From Wurfbainia villosa (Eukaryota > Streptophyta > Magnoliopsida > Zingiberales > Zingiberaceae): DNA of 64,000 nucleotides. The position numbers were made by a program, and so were the translations under genes. The notes under the pieces are model-generated. The model ran no database searches, was not told the origin of the DNA, and saw only the letters and a list, made by a program, of their open reading frames with translations. Positions 43,341 to 52,896 of this stretch are shown here, one piece after another. Location of the stretch: positions 12,697,011 to 12,761,010 of the forward strand of contig CM046004.1 of the NCBI GenBank assembly GCA_025175895.1. Reading direction: 5' to 3'. The first letter of the stretch is position 1. Every line of letters starts with the position of its first letter.

Positions 43341-44942
43341 TGTTGGGGATTCGGTGACCGCTAGAGGGGGGGAGGGGTGAATAGCGCATTTCGATGCGTC
43401 GATGGAATTCGTTGCGTGCTTGCTACAAAATGTGTTATACGCAGCGGAAATAGAAATAATAAAACAAATACAACACAAATGCAAGCACTACACAAGAATA
43501 TAACATGGTTTGTAATCGAATGATTCATACTCCACTGATCGAGCTCTAAAGAGCTCTAGCGATGCCACAAACACCACTAAATAATAAACTCCTTCTCGAC
43601 AATACGTTGGAGGCGGAGAAACCTTGTACAATAACTCTTACAACAGTAAGAAACAAAAACAAGCAAGATACAAATGAAATACACAACAAGTAAAGAAAAC
43701 AACACTTTACAAATTGCTCTTTTGATTGCTTGCTTTGTGGTTGCTTGAAATGCACTTGGAGACCCTGATTTGCAGTAGCAAATCGCCCCAAAACTCCTCA
43801 AGAACCGGTTGTCGAAATCTCCTCCACGAGCTCCCTTTAAAGCTGCTACCTGGGCTGGATTTCACCTATCAGTCGACTGATGACACTATAGCTATGAGAC
43901 AACGGTGTGATCCACGCTGGAAAAATCTAACGGATAGGACATCAATCAACTGATCATGTCCATCAGTCGACTGATCGATCTTTCACTCGACTTCTAACCC
44001 CAGCAGTCGAGTTCGACTCCATTCTGTGCTCAAATTCTTGAGAACCAGTCGATTGATCACCAGATCAGTCAACTGCTCAAGCCAGCAGTTTACTGCCCAC
44101 CTCTGGCAGTCGACTGCTAGGGCACTCCCCGCAGTCAAACCCTAGTTGACTCACACCAGTCGATTGCCACATGGTACCAGTCGACTGATACACCTCAAAC
44201 ATGAGGTTTTAACCCAAGTATGGTTCCCCCATACTTGCTAGACAACCCTTAGCCTAGACCTAAGCTTTCTAGCCACCTCCGTCAGCCTCGCGCCTATCGG
44301 ATCCCTCCAAGTCATCCATGACTTGTTCATCCATGCTTTAGCCTTCAGGTGCTTCCATCGGCTATGTCATGCTAACGGTGTCTACACCGCCAAGGCACAT
44401 TGGACTTATGCTGCCAAGACTTCGCTTGGACTTTACGCCGCCAACCATTGGACTTATGCTGCCAAGACTCCACCTTTGGACTTTACTCCGCTAATATTCC
44501 CCTTGGACTTCTCAAATGCCAAGTACCCATGTTGGACTTTCACCGCCAAGACTACACCCTTAGGCTTACGTGGCCAAGACTACACCCTTGGACTTTTCAA
44601 ATGCCAAGACTCAAGCTTGGACTTTCCCTTGCCAACCCATGTTGGACTTTCCATGCCAAGACCCATGCTTGGACTTTTCCTTGCTAAGACCCATGGTTGG
44701 ACTTTACATGCCAAGTACTCAAGACTTGGACTTTCATCATCACATGGTTAACCCTAGTCAACCATCAAAATCTCCCTCAAGTCAAACTCGAGTCTGGTCA
44801 ATCATGATCCGGGGTGATTGTACCAACAATCTCCCCAAAACATTATCGGACATCAATGTCAAACTTCCATGTCAAATATCAAAACATCGCTCGAGTCAAA
44901 CTCGAGTCTGGTCAATCGTGACCTGGGTCGATTGCACCAACA
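43341..44942 (-). repeat. 5' LTR of element D
   Basis: 1602 bp. CAGTCGACTG palindromes at 43868-43970 and 44108-44185, stem-loop II variant at about 44216-44239, hairpin array 44385-44735, and the duplicated LTR-start/PPT signature at 44819-44836. Its palindromes are less scrambled than those of A, B and H. Confidence 0.93.
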
Positions 44943-44947
44943 GTCTT

Positions 44948-45067
44948 CACACTTGGTTTTTTCTGTCACTTGACATATTCATAGTTAGATTACAAAACAT
45001 TGCCTAACTATAAATGATTATCTAAACATCAAAAGACATAAATACTTGGGGCATTGTTGTACCAACA
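44948..45067 (-). repeat. 5' LTR of element C, terminal piece
   Basis: The last 120 bases of the C LTR after element D. It matches 15756-15875 nearly base for base (cttgacatattcatagttag) and ends gttgtaccaaca before the TSD aagtc. Confidence 0.92.
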
Positions 45068-45072
45068 AAGTC

Positions 45073-45168
45073 CTCACACTTAACAACATCATCACTTCAC
45101 AAGCATATCCTAACTTTAAACCTCGATTCATACATCAAAACATAGGAGTGATGTTTTATGCACTAACA
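45073..45168 (-). mobile_element. Outer LTR 'G', terminal piece
   Basis: It continues from 13515 after element C and its TSD. It ends atgcactaaca, the LTR-start form of this superfamily, followed by an AT tract where a polypurine complement would be. Confidence 0.5.
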
Positions 45169-45964
45169 ATTTTTTTTTATCTATAACAACAGTTTTAAAG
45201 TTAGAAGTAGAAATATACCAATTAAGCATAAAATTCCATGAAATACATGTAAAATGTTCTCTCTTTCTCTAAATATATTCTCTCTCTCTCTAAATATATT
45301 CTCATATCTCCCAAACTTTAAATACTCTCTTCCAAGTTTTCTAAAAACATATATTTTCTCTCCCCTTTGACATACATCAAAATACAAAAGCCAAAGATCA
45401 TGTCAAGTTTTATAACTTCCCCATAAACTCACGCTAAGGTTCAAAATTTCTCCTAAAGTTAAAATTTTATCTTTTCTTTTTGAGAATGAGTAGGAAAATG
45501 TATAACTTCTTTTTAAACGAAAAAGTTGTTCCTTTTGAAAACTTATTTGAAAGCATCGAGAATTTAAATTCAAGGATTAGAATTTCGTTTAACAATAAAA
45601 AAAAATTCCTTTTGAAACTTTGAAACTTAAACTTTCATGTTCAACACAAACTCATAATCTCCCTTATATTTTTCAATTTTACTCTTTCCTTTTATTTATG
45701 CTCTCTCCCTTTATCCATGTTTTTTTTTCCAAAAAAATGCAAAGCCTATTATTCATAAGTTTTCAACAATTTATCATACTTAAGTTAAAACTACAAACTT
45801 TAAGTTAACCATTACTCTCCCCTTTTTCTACACATTAAAAATGAGGAAGTAAAAATTTTGTTAAATAAAAATTTCAAGCATTCATAACTAAATTTGTAAT
45901 GAATAATTTGATGAGTACAACATCTCAAGCATGAACCCTTATATTTTGAGTTCTTAAATAGAAC
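45169..45964 (-). other. 3' non-coding tail of outer element G
   Basis: AT-rich and gene-free. It shows the sirevirus tail words tctcccctttgacatacatc at about 45360 and tactctccccttttt at about 45811, and CT-rich runs at 45258-45305. pol and gag of G are missing; the CACTA element begins at about 45965. The exact border is uncertain. Confidence 0.5.
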
Positions 45965-45974
45965 CCATTTTATT

Positions 45975-46545
45975 GTAAAAATTGCAACATTTAAATTTCG
46001 TTGCAAAATTCGTAGCAAATTGGCGACGAAAATTATTTTTCGTCAAAAATTTACGACGAAAAATATTTTTCGTCAAAAATTTACGACGAAAAATAATTTT
46101 CATCTCTAATTTGCGACGAAAAAAATAAATTCGTTGCATATTTACGCATAGCGATTTTTTTGTTGCGAGTTACTTGCAGAATTCAAAATTCATTCTTGAG
46201 AAATTTCAGCGAATTTATTTTCCGTTTGCAAAGTGACGCAATTGTTTTTAGATTGCGAGAATGCTACAATAATTTTTTAGTTGTAGGATTCTACAACGAA
46301 TTCAAAATTCGTTGCAGATTCTGCAACGAAAAACAATTCGTTGCAGAATTTTGCAACGAAAAAATAAATTCGTTGCAAATTTCTGCAACGAATTTTGAAT
46401 TCGTTGCAGAATCCTGCAACAAAAATAAATTCGTTGCAGATTCTGCAATGAATTTATTTATTCGTTGCAGAATCTGCAACGAATATAGAATTCGTCGCCA
46501 AATTAGGGACGAAATTAGCGACGAAAAAACATTCGTCGCTAAATT
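45975..46545. repeat. CACTA subterminal repeats
   Basis: Over twenty copies of ttcgttgca or its complement tgcaacgaa, and of gcgacgaaaa, occur in both orientations and often as close inverted pairs (ttcgttgca-gattc-tgcaacgaa at about 46309-46331). Left of 46140 the units are of gacgaaaa type, right of it of gcaacgaa type. In En/Spm such motifs bind TNPA. The open frame 46160-46735 is a repeat artefact. Confidence 0.82.
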
Positions 46546-46559
46546 TTCCTTAATTATCC

Positions 46560-47230
46560 CACCGATCCAACTCTCTCCATTTCCATCTATCCGGTCGTCT
46601 TCCTCCCTCGCCCCGTCCGTAAGTCCCTCTCCCTTCCGGCGCCGTCGCCGGAGCTACGACGGCGCTGCCGCGTGCTCGCGGCAGCTGCCGCCGCTGCCAC
46701 GTGCTCGTGGTAGCTGCCGCCGCTACCGTGAGTGAGCTCGCGCCGCTCGCCGCGCTCGCGTGCTCGCAGTCGCCGAGCACGCGGCGCAAGATCGGCCCGA
46801 GTACGCTGCTGTGATCGATCGTCGCGAGCTCGCGGAAGCGTGTGGTGGCGGCGAGATAAGTCTTTGCGCGTGCGCCGCGAGGTTCTGTCATGAGATCGTG
46901 TGCGGCAACAGGCGGCCCCACGAGCTCGCGGCGGCGGTAGCTGTCGCACATGCTCGTGGTGGCGCTCCCACCGCACAGTTGCGGCCGCACCGCCGGGTTT
47001 GATTGCGGCAGTCGTGCGCGTGCCCTAGAGTGGCGGCATTAATTATACGTAGCTGTCGAACGCCGCCTGTCCACGCGCGCATGGGCGTAAGTGCCCTTGC
47101 GGCCACCGCATGCGTGCCCGCGCACGTGTCCTCCATCGCGTGCGCATGCCCTAGCTCACGCGCGTAATGTAACATAAGTCGCGCCTTACGTACTTTCTGT
47201 GCATTGCGCGTGCTTGGCAGTTGTCGCATG
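46560..47230 (+). promoter_or_regulatory. GC-rich CpG-dense leader of the CACTA element
   Basis: Strongly GC-rich compared with both flanks, with repeated cgtgctcgcgg and cagctgccgccgct words at 46660-46720. It lies between the subterminal repeats and tnp2, the same place as the GC-rich downstream control region of maize Spm. Several overlapping frames on both strands (46550-47229) are open only because of base composition. A captured host gene fragment cannot be excluded. Confidence 0.5.
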
Positions 47231-47691
47231 ATCGATTTCGATCATGATTTCAAATATTATTTAAAGTAATTATAAAATTATATATATATATAATACTGTA
47301 TCGTAATCTAAATATCATATTTTTTTTCATAGGTTGTCATTCTTTGAAGGTGTTTGTCAAGGTGTTCATCTAGTCGTGAGCTCATCCCCACGTTGTTTCC
47401 TTTTGGATAGGTTCATGAAAAAATATTGTTTATAATATTATTTACAGTATTATGAATTCTGTTATAATTTTTATTCGTAATGTTTGATTTGAAGTAATTT
47501 AATTACTGTTAGTAGATAATAATTTGTTCGAAATAATGATATTATAATTTGTAATTAAATATCACACAAAATCATATTTAGTATTAGAAAAATTTAATTA
47601 ATGTTGAGTATAAATTTATGGTTAGATTGATATATATATGGATGAAAAGTTAATTTAGAAGAAATGAAAATTAATCGTTGTTGATATAATT
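47231..47691 (+). other. AT-rich stretch between GC-rich leader and tnp2
   Basis: About 460 AT-rich bases with no frame of note. A 'ttcatag' at about 47326-47332 and 'aatacag' before 47702 could be 3' splice sites of a leader intron. I see nothing else. Confidence 0.4.
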
Positions 47692-50600
47692 TTGAATACA
47701 GGATCGATGGAGAGAGAACGAAGTTGGATGTATAAAAAGAATTTATCAGAATATCGTGGTTTAACCGATGAATTTATATTTGGGTTGGAACAATTTTTGA
47801 GATTTGCTACTAATAATGTTGAGTTTATGGATGAGAATAAATTAAGATGTCCGTGCAAAAAATGTCATAATGGTAAATTTTTCCAATGTGAAAAAGTTCG
47901 AGAACATCTTTGTAGATTTGGTTTTATGCCAAATTATTATAATTGGACTTGTCATGGTGAACCGTTTATATCCGATGAAGAGGTTGGACGAAACATACAA
48001 AGGACAGTTAGTGGAGAGCAAGTATATTACGATCAATTCAATCCGTACCAGAGGATGATAGTTGATGCAGTTGGTCATAATTTGAATAGCGAACCAAACG
48101 CGACAAGTGCTAGTTATCCTCAAGCATTTGAACACATGTATAATAATTATTCAACACCATTGGAGGAGGTAGAAATTACTGGTGGTAATGAAAATGTGCA
48201 CAATGAGCCATATATAAAATTTCAAGAAGTATTGAGAGCTGCAGATGAACTCGTGTGATCCGGTTGTGACAGTCACACAAAATTATCTCTCACCGCAAGA
48301 TTGTTGAATGTTAAAGTTGAGTTTAATGTGTCAGAAGAATGTTTTAATGATTTTTTTCAAGTTATTGGAGAAGTATTTCCGCGTGATCACATAATGCCAA
48401 ATGATTTTTACAGTATGAAAAAACTTGTGAAAGATTTGGGTCTTCCGGTGCAAAGAATTGATGTTTACAGAAATGGTTGCATGCTATATTGGAGAGATAA
48501 TGTAGATTTAGAGACTTGCAAATTCTGTAGTCAATGCAGATACAAGAGTACCACGAGATCAAATCGTAATAAGCGATTAAAATCATTCAGACAAATGTTC
48601 TATTTGCCTTTAACTCCTAGATTGCAAAGTCTTTATGCTTCAAAGGTGACTGCTGAACACATGACTTGACATGCAAATCATGAAACAGAGAATGGGCTAA
48701 TGTGTCATCCATCTGATGCAGAGGCGTGGAAAAATTTTGATCGAACATATCCTGAGTTTGCAATTGAGACCCGAAACATCAGGTTGGGTCTATGTGCTGG
48801 ATTTGCTCCATTTGGCAAATCAGGAAGAACGTATTCTTGCTGGCCAATTATTGTAACTCCGTACAATCTTCCTCCTGGTATGTGTATGAAAACACCTTAT
48901 ATGTTTTTAACATTGATTGTGTCTGGCCCTCATAATCCGAAGAAGTTAATAGATGTTTACATGCAACCGTTGATTGCCAAGTTGATCCAACTATGGGACG
49001 TGGGTGTTTCTACGTATGATGTCCATACTAATTAGTTGTTCACAATGAGAGCTACACTTCTTTGGACCATAAATGATTTTCCTGCTTATGGGATGTTATC
49101 GGCCGAGTATCATGGGATTTTAGGATGTCCAATATGTATGGAGAGATCAAAGTCATTCAGATTGAAACACGGAAAGAAACCGAGTTATTTTGATTGTCAT
49201 AGACAATTTTTACCGCCAAATCATAAATTCAGAAGAAATAAAGAAGAATTTACTAATAATAGAATTGAAAGAACACCTCCACCAATGAGATTCACCGGTC
49301 AAATTCTATGGCAAAGAGTGCTTAACTTTCCATCTGTTATTGAAGACCCAAATGTCACAACATATGACTATGGAATTACACATAAATGGATAAAACGGAG
49401 TATCTTTTGGGATTTACCGTATTGGCAGAGTAATTTGATTCGTCACAATCTTAATTTAATGCATATTGAGAAGAATGTTTTTGAAAATCTGATAAATACA
49501 GTGATGGATATAACTGGAAAAACAAAAGACAATCTAAATACAAGAAAAAATTTGCATCTTATATGTAAATGACCTACCCTTGATGTTGATGCAAATAGTA
49601 GGGGGCCAAAACTGAAAGCAGTTTATACATTGAATAAGGATCAGAAACGGATTGTTTGTGAATGGTTGAAATCGTTGAAATTTCCTGATGGTTATGTCTC
49701 AAATCTTGGTAGATGCATTGATTTGAAGGAATGCAAATTTATGGGTTTTAAAAGTCATGACCGTCATATATTCATGGAAAGATTAATTCCTATTGCTTTG
49801 AAGGAATTGTTACCAAATTTTGTCTGGGGTGCAATTACGGAATTAAGCATTTTCTTTCATGATATCTGCTCGACAGTACTGAGTCATTCACACATGGAGA
49901 CATTAGAGAGAGACATTCTGATTATTATGTGTAACTTAGAAAGGATATTTCCATCGGTATTTTTTGATTCAATGGAACATCTTTTGGTTCACTTGACATA
50001 TGAGGCTAAAGTTGGAGGTCCTGTTCAATTTCGATGGATGTATCCGTTTGAAAGGTTTTTTTTTTTTGACTTTTTTCTCGTTGTTATTTCATTTGGTCAA
50101 ATCTAGTCTAATTTATTTTCTAATAAATTTTATTGTATTACTCTTAGATTCCTCTATCACTTGAAAAAAAAAAGTGAAAAATAAGGCTCATGTTGAAGCT
50201 TCTATTGTTAATGCATATATTGTGGAGGAAGTTACAACTTTTGCTTCATATTACTTTGAAACTCACGTTCAATGCAAGAGTCGGAAAGAAGAAAGAAACG
50301 ATGAGGGTCCCGTTGATCCAAATTTGAGGGCATTCTCAATTTTTAATTACTTGGTTGACCAAGTGGATCTTGTACAAGTAGATACGTAACTGGTCCTGAG
50401 TGGCGAGCAACCCATACATATATTTTATTGAAGTATCGTAAATATATTTGAGTAAGTATATAATAGTTATATTAAACATTTTGTATATCATAAAATATTG
50501 TTCATGTTTTATTTAATTATATTGTAGGATTTTTCAAACTCTATATTCGGAGCTTCCGGAGAATGAGTTTAATAATTTCTGTGATTAAGAATTTGCACAA

Positions 50601-51355
50601 TGGTTCAAAAATTATGTAAGTAGCATATGATAGTAAATTTGATAAATCTTGTCTGATGACGCATATTGATTTTACTTTAGGTTCATGATAATCACTGCCA
50701 CTTTGAGCAAGACCTAATAAACAATCTGTCATGGGGTCCAAATTCAATGGTTAAAACTTGGCCTGCATATTTCATAAACGGATATAATTTTCATACTCAA
50801 GCTTATGGAACTGGAAAAACTACAATGAATAGCGGAGTTTGTGTTCAGTCATCTATTAATGGAAGTGTAAGGAATGAATTTTACGATTTACTAGATGAAA
50901 TTTTAGAGGTAGCGTATCTATGCTCAGATTTGCGAGTTATTTTATTTATGTGTCGTTGGTTTGACCCTATCAAAGGCATGAGGGTGCATCCATAGTTTAA
51001 TTTGGTTGAAATTAACTACAAAAAAATATACAAGAGGTACGAACCATTTGTATTAGCACAACAAGCGATTCAAGTATTTTATGCTTCATATCCTAGTCTG
51101 AGACGAGACAAAAGTGATTGGTGGGCAGTTTGTAAAACAAAAGCACGTAATAAAATTGAGGAACATTGGGAGGACATAGCCTATCAACAAGATGAAGTTG
51201 TCAATACATTTCATATCAAAGAGTATAATATTTCAACATTACGAGATCCTAGTGGCATAGTAATAGACATTGATGCAAGTGAATTGAATGAGTATGAAGA
51301 TGAAGATTTCAATGATGAGGATGAGGATGACAATGACAATGACGATGATGATTAG
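47692..51355 (+). pseudogene. tnp2-like CACTA transposase (TNPD type)
   Basis: Domains in order: transposase-associated N-terminus (RSWMYKKNLSEYRGLTDEFI, KLRCPCKKCHNGKFF), Transposase_21 (SGCDSHTKLS, then GLCAGFAPFGKSGRTYSCWP, TINDFPAYGMLSAEYHGILG, HNLNLMHIEKNVFENLINTV), DUF4218 (LPNFVWGAITELSIFFHDIC, EAKVGGPVQFRWMYPFER), DUF4216 (VKTWPAYFINGYNFHTQAYG, RWFDPIKGMRVHP) and an Asp/Glu-rich C-terminus. Likely introns: 50055-50147, 50452-50527, 50616-50680, all GT...AG. Stops at 48256, 48667, 49033, 49570 and 50993 and one in the third exon mostly fit single transitions. An A10 run after the first intron shifts the frame by one. It would cut and join the transposon; now dead. Confidence 0.88.
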
Positions 51356-51621
51356 ACGCATTATCAGGCTGAAAATTTTATTGAAGACTTCAATTTCTAA
51401 TTATTGGTAAATTACCTTTTAATTTATTGAATACCAATGATGTTTTAATTTACTGTGTTATTCGAAATTCCATATATTTGATATGCTAATGAACTTTTTT
51501 TTATTTAGGGTCATCTAGTTGCTATGAATATGGTAATATTTTCATATTTTTCCTATTAATAATTCGATATGCAACTGCATTTTTTTTCCTGTAATATTCT
51601 TCTAATAATCATGATTGTTAG

Positions 51622-52896
51622 TTTCGACGTGGCGGTCATAGACGTAGTAGTGATGGAAGATCACAGTCTTCCTCTGCTTCAGCACCCGCACATTCTGATG
51701 CTCTTGCAGGAAATGTGCCCTTCACCTCTTCCCCAGTTGCAGGATCCTCTGATTCTCAACATATACCTGCTAATGTTTCTTCCCCGGTACAACAATCACT
51801 CGTGGAGAGGGAAGATACGAGAGAGTTTATATCTCCGCGAGGAGATTCATAAGTATTCAAGTTTTATAATATCTATATTAAAATTTTAATACAATATGTT
51901 TTTTTAAAGTATATAATGGAGTTTGTTTTTTGTTTATGTTAGATTTACAAATTCTGTACGTGTTATTCACGAGGTGAATAAAATAGTGAATAACCATTGG
52001 GTCGGCGCTTCTATGACTTATACAAGCACGCCGGAAGAAATTAAAGTTCTGTGGTGGAATGAGTTCAAGGTAACTTATTTCAATCATTTAGTATATGAAA
52101 TTACAGTTAATATAATCAATTTTTATTTTCCTCTACTACAACGGGTATTTATTTGGGACGAGACTGAAACACTAGAGATTAGGAGGATTTTTAAGAAAAA
52201 ATGTGGTGATCATATTAGAAACATACTAAATCATGCAAAAACTAGAAATAAGAAACCGCACTGTATAACTGAGGAGAATTGGAATAAAATTGTTACGCAT
52301 TGGGGATCTGATGAAAGTAAGCGGAGGAGTAAACAGAATAAGAAAAATCAGAATTGTAACTCTGGCGTTATGTCTACCACGTATGTGGGAGGATCCATAA
52401 ATATCGATGAGCATAGACATCGATTGGTGAGTATTTTAAATTTATGGTTTTGTAATCTAATACTCACTAATTTATAAATATTAACTGTTTAATTTGTTTT
52501 GGCCAAGGAGACGGGAACTGAGTCATTATTTATTGACACTTTCACTCGTACATTCCAAAAAAAGGATAAAACATGGAGTGGGGAAAGAGCTAGAACAATA
52601 AAGGTGTGTAATTGTAAAAATTTAATTTCTTATGTTAATATTTAATTCTTTTTTCTTTCACAATAGGAGAAATACGTTGAACTTTCACAAAGAAATTCGG
52701 GAGCAAGTGATGATGGAGTCGAATCGGAGCCATCTGTTAGCAATATAAATTTATGGCTCGAAGCATCTGGAGGACCGAAAAGTGGAAGAATACTTGGACT
52801 CGGCTCTTTAAGCCGATCCTATAAAGTCCCTGGTGCTTCTTCTTCATCCTCTCCAGCATTAAAAGCCCAAGTTATTCAATTAACCGAAGAGGTTAA
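51622..52896 (+). pseudogene. TNPA-like (Transposase_24) gene, 3' truncated
   Basis: Probable exons: 51622-51852 (Ser/Ala-rich RRGGHRRSSDGRSQSSS), 51943-52069 (RVIHEVNKIVNNHWVGASMT), about 52140-52436 (WDETETLEIRRIFKKKCGDH, GGSINIDEHRHRL), 52508-52603 (TGTESLFIDTFTRTFQKKDK) and 52667 on (INLWLEASGGPKSGRILGLG). These match plant Transposase_24 proteins, the partner that binds subterminal repeats. The third exon has no clear AG acceptor (acaacggg), so splicing may be lost there. The first exon is probably preceded by another that I cannot place. The gene runs into the gypsy LTR after QVIQLTEEVN. No premature stop is seen inside the exons, a better state than tnp2. Confidence 0.78.

Larger units (their letters stand above)
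36036..44942 (-). mobile_element. Element D: gag-only LTR element (contains solo LTR E)
   Basis: LTRs at 36036-37475 (1440 bp) and 43341-44942 (1602 bp), both starting tgttggggattcggtgacc on the plus strand. The TSD gtctt is at 36031-36035 and 44943-44947. The unoccupied site is visible in the 3' LTR of C (caagtcttcacacttgg at about 15750). After removal of solo LTR E it is about 6.63 kb, the same size and layout as A and B. The 3' LTR lacks about 160 bases near 36600, between ggtgtg and cccacctc. Confidence 0.95.
13516..45067 (-). mobile_element. Element C: sirevirus (Ty1/copia) hosting nested insertions
   Basis: Its two LTRs both begin on the plus strand with TGTTGGGGATCTTTGGAAGG and end in ...accaaca. 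The flanks are aagtc at 13511-13515 and at 45068-45072, a perfect 5-bp TSD. Three insertions interrupt it: solo LTR S1, element B and element D. After removing these and one TSD copy each, it measures about 8.4 kb with LTRs of about 1.28 and 1.23 kb. It encodes a sirevirus-type gag and pol with no envelope-like frame between pol and the 3' LTR. Both gag and pol contain stops, so this copy is inactive. Confidence 0.9.
45965..52896 (+). mobile_element. CACTA (En/Spm-type) transposon, right end missing
   Basis: The left end has dense subterminal repeats, then a GC-rich leader, a tnp2-like transposase gene and a TNPA-like gene, all on the plus strand. This is the standard order for an autonomous plant CACTA element. 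No terminal CACTA inverted repeat can be read at the left, and the right end is cut by a gypsy LTR at 52897 inside the TNPA-like gene. Many stops show that it is inactive. Confidence 0.85.

Noticed and set aside
46550..47229. Several open frames in the GC-rich block as a host gene or captured exon
   Set aside because: Frames overlap on both strands with low-complexity Arg/Ala/Gly content and no recognisable domain; composition explains them.
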